Position numbers and translations under genes: made by a program
Notes under the pieces: generated by a model
Told to the model about the DNA's origin: nothing
Databases searched by the model: none
What the model saw: only the letters and a program-made list of their open reading frames with translations
Origin: Alphaproteobacteria bacterium
GTDB taxonomy: Bacteria > Pseudomonadota > Alphaproteobacteria > Rickettsiales > SXRF01
Direction: 5' to 3'
DNA: 64,000 nucleotides
Assembly: GCA_025360605.1 (NCBI GenBank)
Contig: JANYBV010000038.1
Span: forward strand, 200,449 to 264,448
Shown: piece after piece, positions 20,491 to 28,561 of the stretch
Position numbering within the stretch: the first letter of the stretch is position 1
How the letters are laid out: each line of letters opens with the position of its first letter

Positions 20491-21150
20491 ATGTCACTCC
20501 AGCTGGAAGTTGAATTAAATCGCCGTGGCTTAATGTTTGTCCTTTCTTCGCCATCGGGGGCAGGAAAGACGACCTTATCACGCCGCTTACTGGGGCGTTA
20601 CAATGACGCAGGCGCGCATGAAAATATTGTGATGTCCATTTCGGTCACCACCCGCCCTCCCCGCCCGGGTGAAGTGGACGGGAAGGATTATTTCTTTGTC
20701 AGTTCCGAGAAATTCCGTCTGATGGCCGAAAAAAACGAATTCCTTGAGTACGCCGAAGTTTTTGAATACCAGTACGGTACTCCTGCTGCGTTTGTGAGCC
20801 AGCATATCAGGGGCGGCACCGACGTGCTGTTTGATATCGACTGGCAGGGAACGCGCCAGCTGGCGGAAAAAAGCCGCGATGATCTGGTCAGTATTTTTAT
20901 CCTGCCGCCGTCGATGGAAGAGCTGGAACGCCGCCTGAAAGCGCGGGCGCAAGACAGCGATCAGGTGGTGGCGAAGCGCATGCTCAAGGCCGAAGCCGAA
21001 ATAAGTCACTGGCAGGAATATGATTATGTGATTATTAATCAGGATCTTGACCAGACTCTGGAGAAAATCGATACGATTCTCAAGGCCGAGCGCCTGAAAC
21101 GTGTGCGTCAGGAAGGGCTGGCCGAATTTATCGGCATCCTCAAAACCTAA
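20491..21150 (+). CDS. gmk: Guanylate kinase
   Basis: Phosphorylates GMP to GDP with ATP. P-loop SPSGAGKTTL at residues 20-29, GMP-binding motif SVTTRPPRPGEVDGKDYFF near 50-68, and the DIDWQGTRQL segment with the Walker B-like aspartates. 219 residues from the ATG at 20491. Upstream in-frame starts reach back into the Sco gene and add no family sequence, so I reject them. Probably co-transcribed with the Sco gene. Confidence 0.95.
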   Translation: MSLQLEVELNRRGLMFVLSSPSGAGKTTLSRRLLGRYNDAGAHENIVMSISVTTRPPRPGEVDGKDYFFVSSEKFRLMAEKNEFLEYAEVFEYQYGTPAAFVSQHIRGGTDVLFDIDWQGTRQLAEKSRDDLVSIFILPPSMEELERRLKARAQDSDQVVAKRMLKAEAEISHWQEYDYVIINQDLDQTLEKIDTILKAERLKRVRQEGLAEFIGILKT

Positions 21151-21175
21151 TAATTTATTAACGGCTGGTACCGTA

Positions 21176-21208
21176 TACTGGTAGTCCACCTTGTGAGGGA
21201 CTACGGTA
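21176..21208 (+). promoter_or_regulatory. Hairpin covering the ribosome binding site of the following gene
   Basis: The arm at 21176-21187 (TAC, T, bulged G, GTAGTCC) pairs with 21198-21208 (GGACTACGGTA), about 11 pairs including one G-T and one bulge. The only plausible Shine-Dalgarno, GAGGGA at 21195-21200, lies half in the loop and half in the stem, 8 nt before the ATG at 21209. This could limit translation or respond to temperature or a factor; there is no T-run, so it is not a terminator. Confidence 0.45.
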
Positions 21209-21643
21209 ATGAGGCGCACTGTATTTTGCCTGCTATGTTGTGCGGTTGTGAGCAACGCTCGGGCAGAAACCATCAATTCACAGAATTTTGAGAATGAAGG
21301 ATTTGGCGGCGTTGCCCATCTGCTGGAATCGATGACTCCCGAGCAGCGTGCGGAAGTGATGAAGCAGGCAGCAGGCAAAATGGATGAGTTGCAGAGCATG
21401 TCGCCCCAGCAGCAGCAACAGCTGGTGAAGCAGATGCGTGATATTGCCACCACCATTGATTTTGACAATATTGATCCGGCCAAGCTCGATGCGTCTAAAT
21501 CCCAAAGTGTGGCGGATAACCAAAAAAACTTTGATACCTATCAGAAAAAATACCAAAAAGGTGCCATCAAGAACAGTGTGGTGCTTTACCCGCCGAATAA
21601 AAAGGTCGCAGGGACCATAACGGTCAAAAACCAGCCGCAGTAA
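21209..21643 (+). CDS. Small secreted hypothetical protein
   Basis: 144 residues with a clear signal peptide (MRRTVFCLLCCAVVSNARA, probable cleavage after residue 19), so periplasmic or exported. The mature part is helical and rich in Gln and Met (MTPEQRAEVMKQAAGKMDELQ, SPQQQQQLVKQM), then Lys-rich, ending in a short beta-like tail. No lipobox and no known domain that I can name. The start is the ATG at 21209, which lies at the foot of a hairpin that covers its ribosome binding site. It is convergent with rsmA, with no gap between the stop codons. Confidence 0.7.
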   Translation: MRRTVFCLLCCAVVSNARAETINSQNFENEGFGGVAHLLESMTPEQRAEVMKQAAGKMDELQSMSPQQQQQLVKQMRDIATTIDFDNIDPAKLDASKSQSVADNQKNFDTYQKKYQKGAIKNSVVLYPPNKKVAGTITVKNQPQ

Positions 21644-22495
21644 TTACATCCGGTCTTGATAGTGGCGCGCCAAGTTGCACAGCGTCATGACGTCCAGCTG
21701 TTCGGCACGCAGGCTGCCGTCAATTCCTGCCAGCGCTAACAGTTCATCGGCGGGCACGGCAAGCCCCTTCAGGCTGGAGCGCAGCATTTTACGGCGCTGG
21801 TTGAACGCTTTGGCCACCACCATTTCCAGCACTTCTTTACGCACATCCACCAGCGGTTTGGCGCGCGGTGTGAGTGTGATGACAGACGAATCCACTTTTG
21901 GTGGCGGGGAAAAGGCGGTCGGTGGTAACTCCATGTCGTAGCGGCACTCGCATAGCCACTGCGAAATCACTGACAAGCGCCCGAAATCCTTACTGGAGGG
22001 TTCGGCGATAATGCGCTCGGCCACTTCTTTCTGGAACATCAGCGTTAGGGATTCAAACGCCTGCGGGCCATGGATGTAGATACTCTCCAGCCAGTTCAAC
22101 AGCATCAGCGTGCCGACATTATACGGCAGGTTCGCCACGATCTTGCGCGGGGCGGGCACAGCCTGTACCAGATCAATCTCCAGCGCATCACCCATAATAA
22201 TTTCGAGCTGGTCGCCCACCGCTTCTTTAATCTGCGCCAGCGCCTCAAGGCAACGTTCGTCTTTTTCAATAACGAATAATTTTTTGGCTCCTGCTTTGAG
22301 CAGTGAACGCGTCAGTCCCCCCGGGCCAGGGCCAACCTCGACCACATGGGAGTGTTCAAGCAAACCGGCATAGCGCACGATGGTGTCGGTGATGCTGGTA
22401 TCGAGCAGGAAGTGCTGGCCCAGCGACTTGCGCGTTGCAATCTGGAAACGCTGGATGACCTGCTCGAGCGCGGGGAGTTTTGAAAGAGTATTCAT
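21644..22495 (-). CDS. rsmA: 16S rRNA dimethyladenosine transferase
   Basis: Dimethylates the two adjacent adenosines near the 3' end of 16S rRNA (A1518 and A1519 in E. coli numbering), late in small-subunit assembly; also called KsgA. The N-terminal SLGQHFLLD is at 24-32, SAM motif I VEVGPGPGG at 52-60, motif IV NLPY at 122-125, and the C-terminal helical domain contains NQRRKMLRSSLKGL. 283 residues, normal length. Convergent with the secreted protein gene. Confidence 0.96.
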   Translation of the reverse strand: MNTLSKLPALEQVIQRFQIATRKSLGQHFLLDTSITDTIVRYAGLLEHSHVVEVGPGPGGLTRSLLKAGAKKLFVIEKDERCLEALAQIKEAVGDQLEIIMGDALEIDLVQAVPAPRKIVANLPYNVGTLMLLNWLESIYIHGPQAFESLTLMFQKEVAERIIAEPSSKDFGRLSVISQWLCECRYDMELPPTAFSPPPKVDSSVITLTPRAKPLVDVRKEVLEMVVAKAFNQRRKMLRSSLKGLAVPADELLALAGIDGSLRAEQLDVMTLCNLARHYQDRM

Positions 22496-22572
22496 AGTGC
22501 TTTGGAAGCTGCCTTAATTTTGCTATGTGTAGACCCTATCTTTAGCAAACGGCAGGGGCATTAGGAAGAACT

Positions 22573-23493
22573 ATGGCGTCATCGGTGATTGTTTTGCTCG
22601 CAATGCTGCTGAATATCGGCCTGCTGGGCTCGAAACGCTTTGCCCCGCCATCGGGGCATACGGCACTTGCCACGCTCATACGCTCGGTTGAGCGTAAGCT
22701 GAACCGGCCGCAACGATCGCAAAGGGAACGCCGTCAGCGCGGGATGTTGTTGCTGGCGGCCGCCGTGATGACGGGGTGGGCATTTGGCAGCGGGCTGCAC
22801 GCGTTATTTGTTTCCACATGGCGATCCGGCGAGATTTTCGTGCTGGCATTCCTGTTGCCCGTCCGGCCGACATGGGAGCGTGCGGACGCTATCTTTAAAG
22901 CGCTGAAGGCGCATGACACCGTTGCGGCACGTCTGGCCCTTCAGCCTACGGTCTGGCGGCATTATGCGCTGCTGGACGAGCATGCGGTGGCGCGTGCCGC
23001 TATCGAGATACTGGCAGTGCAACTATCGGAAAAAATCGTTGCACCCGTGCTGTGGTATATGGTGCTGGGATTACCCGCATTATGCGTCGGTAAAGCCATC
23101 TACCTGCTGATAGAAACGCTGTGCCAGCCCATGCAGCGCGCCAATGATTTTACCCAGCCGATCCGCCTTGCCCATCATGTGATGCATTATATCCCTGCCC
23201 GCGTGACGATGGCAGGATGGTTGCTCGGGCTATTGCTATTGCCGTCGGCACACTGGCTTGTTGCTATTCGCAGCGTCATTAAAAGTCCGTTGTTAAAGGC
23301 ATCCCCCGAACAGGTGTCGGTGCTGGCGGCGGCGTGTGCGCTGAATCTTTCCCTTGGCGGGCCTACCTCGGTGTATACGGACGGCCAGTGGTTCGGGCCT
23401 GCAACGGCAAAAGCCACATTCGCAGATATCCGGCGGGCACAGGTGGTGTGGGCCTGCCTGCTGGGAGTGCTGGTGGCTGCTTTGGCTGTATAA
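22573..23493 (+). CDS. Divergent CobD/CbiB-family membrane protein
   Basis: 306 residues with several hydrophobic segments. The middle matches the CobD/CbiB (adenosylcobinamide-phosphate synthase) pattern: AVARAAIEILAVQLSEKIVAPVLWYMVLG-type sequence near residues 140-168 and MHYIPARVT near 200-208. The N-terminal GDP…HPV signature of true CobD is degenerate (GSKRFAPPSGHTAL), and no cobalamin gene is in the window. It may be a repurposed paralogue; the wider family also includes AmpE. It starts at ATG 22573 with GGAAG upstream and is convergent with the patatin gene, 6 nt away. Confidence 0.6.
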   Translation: MASSVIVLLAMLLNIGLLGSKRFAPPSGHTALATLIRSVERKLNRPQRSQRERRQRGMLLLAAAVMTGWAFGSGLHALFVSTWRSGEIFVLAFLLPVRPTWERADAIFKALKAHDTVAARLALQPTVWRHYALLDEHAVARAAIEILAVQLSEKIVAPVLWYMVLGLPALCVGKAIYLLIETLCQPMQRANDFTQPIRLAHHVMHYIPARVTMAGWLLGLLLLPSAHWLVAIRSVIKSPLLKASPEQVSVLAAACALNLSLGGPTSVYTDGQWFGPATAKATFADIRRAQVVWACLLGVLVAALAV

Positions 23494-23499
23494 ACAGTA

Positions 23500-24624
23500 T
23501 TATTTTTTCGTAGGTTTTTTAACTGCCGGAACCGCTTTTTTAACGGTGGTCGATTGTTCAAATGTTTTCATGCGGGCAGCAAGGTCACCGTGGTCAGGCT
23601 GGTCGCCAGGGCCTTTGAGGAACTTTTCATAAATATCTACGGTTGAACGCGTACCAACGTTTTTCCAGTTCTCGCGAATCCAGTCCTCAGCGGTTTTGCG
23701 GCCAATGGCTTTGAGGTACAAAAAGAAATCCCAGTCTGCGTTCATTTTGCTTGAGGCATTCAGGTGATGCATATGATCGGCGGAGTAGATCAGGTGCATA
23801 CGCATGTCTTTGTATTTTTTACGGTCGAGGCTGCCTTCCTGAAGAAGCTTGGACACAAAATTAATCGCGCGCATTTCAGCAACGAGGCTGCTGTTGAATG
23901 AGATTTCATTCATGCGGTTGATGATTTCATTCGCGGTGCGCGGCATCTCATTTTCATGGATGGGATTGATCTGGATCAGTACCACGTCTTCCGACTGGCA
24001 GTTGTAAATAAGGGGCCAGATGGAGGGATTACCCATATAGCCACCATCCCAGTAATGCTGGCCGTGGATTTCCACCGCCTGAAACATGAATGGGATACAA
24101 GCGGATGCCAGCAATACATCCGTATTGATTTCATGGCACTCAAACACGCGTGCTTGCCCGCTGGCGACATGCGTGGCGGCGATGAACAGTTTGATGATTG
24201 AGCAGGCCTGAACCGCCTCATGATCGAGCATTTCATCGATGATGATACGCATCGGGTTGATGTTGAGTGGATTGGTTTCATACGGTGAGAAAATACGGCT
24301 CATCAGGTCCAGCCAGTGATAGGCCGGAGACATATCCATGTTCCAGCCGGTCAGCATTCGCTCCAATGGGCTTTTATGCAGCGGGCTGAACACAGCCACT
24401 TCGCTGATTCGCCGCCAGAAAGTTTCCAGACATTTTTTGGCGCCTTCGTTGCCGCCCTGCGTATAGCCGTTGACGAGCATGGCGGCATTCATCGCGCCAG
24501 CGCTGGTGCCGCTGATGCCTTCAATAATCAGGTCTTTTTCTTCGAGGAGACGGTCAAGCACACCCCATGTATAGGCACCGTGTGCGCCGCCGCCTTGCAA
24601 CGCGAGATTGATTTTCTTTGGCAT
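23500..24624 (-). CDS. Patatin-like phospholipase
   Basis: 374 residues. Oxyanion loop LQGGGAHGAY at about 9-18, nucleophile S41 in GTSAG, and catalytic D193 in DGGYMGNPS, so the Ser-Asp dyad is intact. It should be an acyl hydrolase acting on phospholipid or other esters. No signal peptide, so cytosolic unless exported by another route. It follows bdhA by 31 nt on the same strand; the same bdhA–patatin pairing is known from Legionella pneumophila, where it is linked to growth in amoebae. Here a role in lipid or polyhydroxybutyrate turnover is inference. The Lys/Pro-rich C-terminus looks disordered. Confidence 0.9.
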   Translation of the reverse strand: MPKKINLALQGGGAHGAYTWGVLDRLLEEKDLIIEGISGTSAGAMNAAMLVNGYTQGGNEGAKKCLETFWRRISEVAVFSPLHKSPLERMLTGWNMDMSPAYHWLDLMSRIFSPYETNPLNINPMRIIIDEMLDHEAVQACSIIKLFIAATHVASGQARVFECHEINTDVLLASACIPFMFQAVEIHGQHYWDGGYMGNPSIWPLIYNCQSEDVVLIQINPIHENEMPRTANEIINRMNEISFNSSLVAEMRAINFVSKLLQEGSLDRKKYKDMRMHLIYSADHMHHLNASSKMNADWDFFLYLKAIGRKTAEDWIRENWKNVGTRSTVDIYEKFLKGPGDQPDHGDLAARMKTFEQSTTVKKAVPAVKKPTKK

Positions 24625-24655
24625 ACCTTGCTCCCCAATCTCAGTGTTTATTTAG

Positions 24656-25438
24656 TTATTGTGCAGTCCAGCCGCCATCCACGGTATAGGCGCTGCCGGT
24701 GATAGACGAGCCATTATCGTCGCACAGGAACACAACGAGCGCACCCAGCTGCGAGGCTTCCACGAAGCGCTTGTTAGGCTGTTTTTCGCCGATCAGCTTG
24801 TTGGTGGCTTCCTCAATGGAAAGGCCTTCGGCTTTGGCTTTGTCTTCGATCTGCTTGTCCACCAACGGGGTATGTACCCAGCCCGGGCAGATGGCGTTAC
24901 AGGTGATGTTGGCGGGCGCATTTTCCAGCGCGATCACTTTGGTCAGACCGATCAGGCCGTGCTTGGCAGCGACATACGCGCCTTTGTTTTCCGAGCCGAC
25001 GAGACCGTGTACGGAGGCGATATTGATGATGCGGCCGTAATTGCGTTTTTTCATCCCCGGAAGGGCAGCGCGCACGCTGTGGAAGGTGGAGGACAGGTTA
25101 ATGGCGATGATGGAATCCCATTTTTCCACTGGATACCCATCGACGGGGCCGGTGGCCTGAATACCGGCGTTATTAATCAGAATGTCGGTGCGGCCAAAAA
25201 TGCGGTCGCACATAGCCACCATATCGGCGATATCGTTGGGCTTGGTCATATCAGCAGGGGAGTAATCCACGCGCACGTTGTATTTTTCCTGAAGCTCACT
25301 CACGAGCCCGCTGATGGTGGCCTTGTCGGCGAAGCCGTTAAGCAGGATATTGCAGCCTTGTTCCGCGAGGCTGTGGGCGATGGCAAGGCCGATGCCGCTG
25401 GTGGAACCGGTGATGATGGCGTTTTTTCCTTTTAGCAT
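24656..25438 (-). CDS. bdhA: 3-Hydroxybutyrate dehydrogenase (SDR family)
   Basis: NAD-dependent short-chain dehydrogenase that interconverts 3-hydroxybutyrate and acetoacetate. The TGSTSGIG nucleotide motif is at 10-17, NNAG at 89-92, and the catalytic residues are N114, S142, Y155 and K159 (YVAAK). The long SVHGLVGSENKGAYVAAKHG segment and the C-terminal TGSAYTVDGGWTAQ are typical of BdhA. 260 residues. Its substrate assignment rests on overall resemblance; the SDR fold itself is certain. Upstream of the patatin gene and 55 nt downstream of the sensor kinase gene. Confidence 0.88.
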   Translation of the reverse strand: MLKGKNAIITGSTSGIGLAIAHSLAEQGCNILLNGFADKATISGLVSELQEKYNVRVDYSPADMTKPNDIADMVAMCDRIFGRTDILINNAGIQATGPVDGYPVEKWDSIIAINLSSTFHSVRAALPGMKKRNYGRIINIASVHGLVGSENKGAYVAAKHGLIGLTKVIALENAPANITCNAICPGWVHTPLVDKQIEDKAKAEGLSIEEATNKLIGEKQPNKRFVEASQLGALVVFLCDDNGSSITGSAYTVDGGWTAQ

Positions 25439-25493
25439 ACAGACTCCAAAAATGAGATTAGACAGAGATTACTAGAGGATAAACCACTAAATA

Positions 25494-26897
25494 TCAAGCA
25501 TTAGCCACCTGCGGGAAGCAAAGCTCGATCTTAAGCCCTGGCTGGTTATCGCTTAGGCGGATGGTGATATTGTGGATACGGGCAATGGCCGCCACCAGCG
25601 ACAGGCCAAGGCCGTTGCCCTTGGTGTTGCGGCTTTGTTCCAAGCGGAAAAACTTTTCGAATACTTTATGGCGGAATTCTTCGGGAATACCGGGGCCGTC
25701 ATCGGCGATGATGATGCTGGTGCTGTTGTCGCCCAGCTCGGAGGATACCGTGATATGCCCGCCCTTGCCGGTGAATTTCATGGCGTTATCCATGAGGTTG
25801 GCAAAGGCCTGCGTGAGGAGGTTCTTCTCGCCAAATAGTACCAGCGGGGCCGTCACCGAGCTGGTAATGGAGATATCTTTTTCAGCGGCGTAGGGTTCGT
25901 ACAGCTCGACCAGATTGGTGATGATGGCGTGCAGGTCGCAGGTGGAGAACGAACGAAACTCGGTGTTGGCTTCGAGTTCCGAGATTTTTAAGATGGAATT
26001 GAAGGTGCTGACGAGTTCTTGCATGTCGTGGATATTTTTTTCCAGCAACTTACGGGCGGGATTGCTGTCGTCGATGGTGCGCAGGCCGGAATCCAGACGG
26101 TTGATGATACGGTTGAGGGGTGAGCGTAAATCATGGGCTATATTGTTGGCAAACTGGCCGAGCGAGGTCAGCAGCGATTCAATTTTATCAAGCATTTCAT
26201 TAAGGTTGGAGGAGAGTTCGTCAAACTCGTCACCGCCTTGGGTGAAGGGAATACGCACCGACAAATTGCCGTGGATAATGGTGTAGGCCGAGCGGTTAAT
26301 GACGTTGATGCGGCGCATCACGCTGCGTGTCATGATGATCGCGCCGATGAATGCCATGAACAAGGTGAGCAGCAAGCTTGCCCAGAACGTCTGGACGATG
26401 GTTTGCTCGATGCGCTGGTTACTTTGCAGGTTTTGTCCCACCAGCAGATAACGCCATTTCGACAGCGGTATCATGATGGCTCTCACCTTCACGTTCTTGG
26501 GGTTGGTGCGTGTTCCTTCCAGTTCGAAATGCACCCAGTTGCCTTCTTTTTCAAACACGCTTTCTTTCACCGCGCTGGCCGGCCATTGGGTTAGGTTGCC
26601 TGCCAGTTTTTCATATTTGGTATTTACCAGCATGTAGATTTCATTACCCTCGCTGTCGTCGGCGATCAGTTCCTTGATGCGGATTTCCACCCCGCTGGAG
26701 CCGCTTTGTTTGTACTCGTCGAGCAGATAGGAATATTGCATGCGGATGGAGTCGGAAATCTGCTGCTGCAGGTAGTTCATTTCGAACGTGTAGATGAAGG
26801 TAAACAGCAAGATGACGGATAGGCTGAACAGCCCGACATAGACGAGCGCTAGTCGGAAGGTGAAGGTTTTGACGATGCGTGCGAGTTTTGATTCCAT
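25494..26897 (-). CDS. Sensor histidine kinase
   Basis: 467 residues. TM1 at about 14-37, a periplasmic sensing region (about 40-165), TM2 at about 169-190, a HAMP domain (about 190-243), a HisKA dimerisation domain with the phospho-acceptor H255 in NNIAHDLRSPL, and an ATPase domain with N-box NLMDNAMKF, G1 ADDGPGIPEE and the GNGLGLSLVAAI lid. All catalytic elements are present. Its natural partner is the OmpR-type regulator at 27890-28561; the two genes are separated by about 1 kb holding an HNH-like gene and palindromes. The signal it senses cannot be told from the sequence. Confidence 0.92.
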   Translation of the reverse strand: MESKLARIVKTFTFRLALVYVGLFSLSVILLFTFIYTFEMNYLQQQISDSIRMQYSYLLDEYKQSGSSGVEIRIKELIADDSEGNEIYMLVNTKYEKLAGNLTQWPASAVKESVFEKEGNWVHFELEGTRTNPKNVKVRAIMIPLSKWRYLLVGQNLQSNQRIEQTIVQTFWASLLLTLFMAFIGAIIMTRSVMRRINVINRSAYTIIHGNLSVRIPFTQGGDEFDELSSNLNEMLDKIESLLTSLGQFANNIAHDLRSPLNRIINRLDSGLRTIDDSNPARKLLEKNIHDMQELVSTFNSILKISELEANTEFRSFSTCDLHAIITNLVELYEPYAAEKDISITSSVTAPLVLFGEKNLLTQAFANLMDNAMKFTGKGGHITVSSELGDNSTSIIIADDGPGIPEEFRHKVFEKFFRLEQSRNTKGNGLGLSLVAAIARIHNITIRLSDNQPGLKIELCFPQVANA

Positions 26898-27049
26898 TTC
26901 TTTAAATTCTACTAGGCTGGCCGTCTTTCTTGCTTTGGCTGCTATACTCGCTCAACGTAGCGCTGCTACGCCTCGCTCCGTTTCTTGCCCAAGCTTCGCA
27001 TACGGCGCACCCTAGCGAATTTCAGCAATAAAGCCAACCGATTAACGTT
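26898..27049. repeat. Palindrome-containing non-coding block, repeat-like
   Basis: A 150-nt gap between the kinase and the HNH-like gene. It contains CGTAGC-GCT-GCTACG (26956-26970), a perfect 6-bp inverted repeat. The surrounding sequence is GC-richer than the HNH gene. It has the look of an interspersed repeat, but only one copy is in this window, so that is a guess. Confidence 0.35.
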
Positions 27050-27072
27050 ATTTCCGCGAAAGCGGAAATCCA
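27050..27072 (-). repeat. Palindromic repeat, left copy (inverted)
   Basis: ATTTCCGC (27050-27057), loop GAAA, GCGGAAAT (27062-27069), then CCA. Read on the minus strand it is TGG followed by the stem, the same layout as the copy at 27851-27873 but in opposite orientation. It ends 6 nt from the stop codon of the HNH-like gene. Confidence 0.6.
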
Positions 27073-27078
27073 ACCTAA

Positions 27079-27807
27079 TTATTGATGTCTCTCGGTGGCA
27101 AAAATCTTTGTAATTAATTGGAATTCAGCTTCATTTTGCATTTGTCGAGCTGCAATTATTAATGGTTTATTAGGTTGTAATACCAAACCTGAAACATCGA
27201 TAGGAATTGACCTTGTGTCTACCTTGATAACTGCAATATAATTAGGTAATCCAATATTATAGACATTTAGGTCCATATGTTTTTCACGGTGCGCTCCAAG
27301 CATTATTTTTGAACCAATATCATCAATATACCGGTATAGAAAAACAGGAAAAGTACCGGCATCTCCCGGATCTTTGCGTTTTAATAAATCTTGAAATTGT
27401 GTTTCAAAAGGTCCCAAAGCAACTCTATTAAAAGCAGGTCTGGAAGAAATGGACATCCGCCAAAGTACCGATAGGAAAAAAAGTTTTAGCTTTTTATAGT
27501 CATACTCAGGCACCATATAAAATGGTGGCCTTTGGTTGGTATTGGATTGGAGAGAGTATTTTTCTTCAAACCCATTTAAAAGAAGCTCGCCTGCATAATC
27601 ATCATAAGGGGAAAAGCTATTGTCACATTCTGCACAAAGAATATTTTTATCATATTCGCCCGTATGAGATGATTGAGGGTACACTTTGGGGTCGTTTGTG
27701 AGGCGTATCATAGGCCCTGCTGGACTTAAAAGAGGCGACAAAACACAACGTGGCACTATATGTGCTTCGATTAGTTTTTTTTCTTCATCGCAAAGCTTAC
27801 AGGTCAT
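27079..27807 (-). CDS. HNH-like zinc-finger protein of unknown function
   Basis: 242 residues. The N-terminal part has paired cysteines and a histidine in the arrangement C3-x2-C6 (CKLCDEEK), H16 (EAHIVPR), C21, then C58-x2-C61 (ILCAECDNSF), which resembles a treble-clef HNH-type zinc site seen in a family of hypothetical proteins. The rest (about 70-242) is mixed alpha/beta without a motif I recognise. Nuclease activity is possible but not shown. The gene is clearly more AT-rich than the flanking kinase and regulator genes, and it is tightly bracketed by inverted copies of one palindrome. This suggests it was inserted into a formerly continuous regulator–kinase unit. Confidence 0.7.
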   Translation of the reverse strand: MTCKLCDEEKKLIEAHIVPRCVLSPLLSPAGPMIRLTNDPKVYPQSSHTGEYDKNILCAECDNSFSPYDDYAGELLLNGFEEKYSLQSNTNQRPPFYMVPEYDYKKLKLFFLSVLWRMSISSRPAFNRVALGPFETQFQDLLKRKDPGDAGTFPVFLYRYIDDIGSKIMLGAHREKHMDLNVYNIGLPNYIAVIKVDTRSIPIDVSGLVLQPNKPLIIAARQMQNEAEFQLITKIFATERHQ

Positions 27808-27850
27808 ATTTCCTCTAAGTTAAGAAATATCAGGTTCGTAATTTAATTGC

Positions 27851-27873
27851 TGGATTCCCGCCTGCGCGGGAAT
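27851..27873 (+). repeat. Palindromic repeat, right copy
   Basis: TGG, then ATTCCCGC (27854-27861), loop CTGC, GCGGGAAT (27866-27873), then GACGG. The 8-bp stem is perfect. The core resembles the ATTCCC…GGGAAT repeats that are scattered in other proteobacterial genomes (the Neisseria dRS3 type is one example). It lies between the HNH-like gene and the response regulator gene. Confidence 0.65.
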
Positions 27874-27889
27874 GACGGTTATAGCGGGT

Positions 27890-28561
27890 TTACACCACCA
27901 GCTTATAGCCCGCGCCACGAAGCGTCTGAATCATGCTTTTGTCAAACCCCTTGTCGATCTTCTGGCGCAGGCGGCTGATATGCACGTCAATCACATTGGT
28001 TTGCGGGTCGAAATTGTAATCCCACACATGCTCCAGCAGCATGGTGCGGGTGACCACGGTGCCGTGGTTGCGGATCAGGTATTCCAGCAGGGCGAATTCA
28101 CGCGCCTGTAACTCGATCAGCTTGCCTGCGCGGCTCACGTCGCGCGTCAGTAAATCCATTTCCAGATCGCCGCACACCAGTTTGGTGACGGCTTTTTCTC
28201 CGGCCTTGCGGCGGGTGATCGCTTCCAGACGTGCCAGCAGTTCGGTGAAGGAATAGGGCTTGGCGAGATAATCGTCGGCGCCGGATTTCAGGCCTTTGAC
28301 GCGTTCCTCGACTTTATCGAGCGCGGTTAAAATAATCATCGGAGTCTGGTTGCCCGAGGCGCGCAGGGTCTGGATGATGGTGATGCCATCGACTTCCGGC
28401 ACCATGCGGTCGATAATCATCGCGTCGTATTTTTCTGACGCAGCCATGAACAGGCCTTCCTTGCCGTTGGCGCAATGGTCGATAACGTAGCCCTGCTCTT
28501 TCAGGCCCTTCATCAGGTACTTGGCGGATTCGATATCGTCTTCAATCAGCAATAGTTTCAT
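27890..28561 (-). CDS. OmpR-family response regulator
   Basis: 223 residues. Receiver domain (about 1-120) with acidic pair E7/D8, phospho-acceptor D51 (MIIDRMVPEVDG), T79 and K101 (LAKPYS), then a winged-helix DNA-binding domain (about 125-223) with LLEHVWDYNFDPQTNVIDVHI and the C-terminal LRGAGYKL hairpin. A complete transcription factor. Its start lies 20 nt inside the 3' end of the RDD gene, so it is probably translated from the bio–RDD message. The matching kinase gene lies downstream beyond the HNH cassette. Confidence 0.94.
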   Translation of the reverse strand: MKLLLIEDDIESAKYLMKGLKEQGYVIDHCANGKEGLFMAASEKYDAMIIDRMVPEVDGITIIQTLRASGNQTPMIILTALDKVEERVKGLKSGADDYLAKPYSFTELLARLEAITRRKAGEKAVTKLVCGDLEMDLLTRDVSRAGKLIELQAREFALLEYLIRNHGTVVTRTMLLEHVWDYNFDPQTNVIDVHISRLRQKIDKGFDKSMIQTLRGAGYKLVV

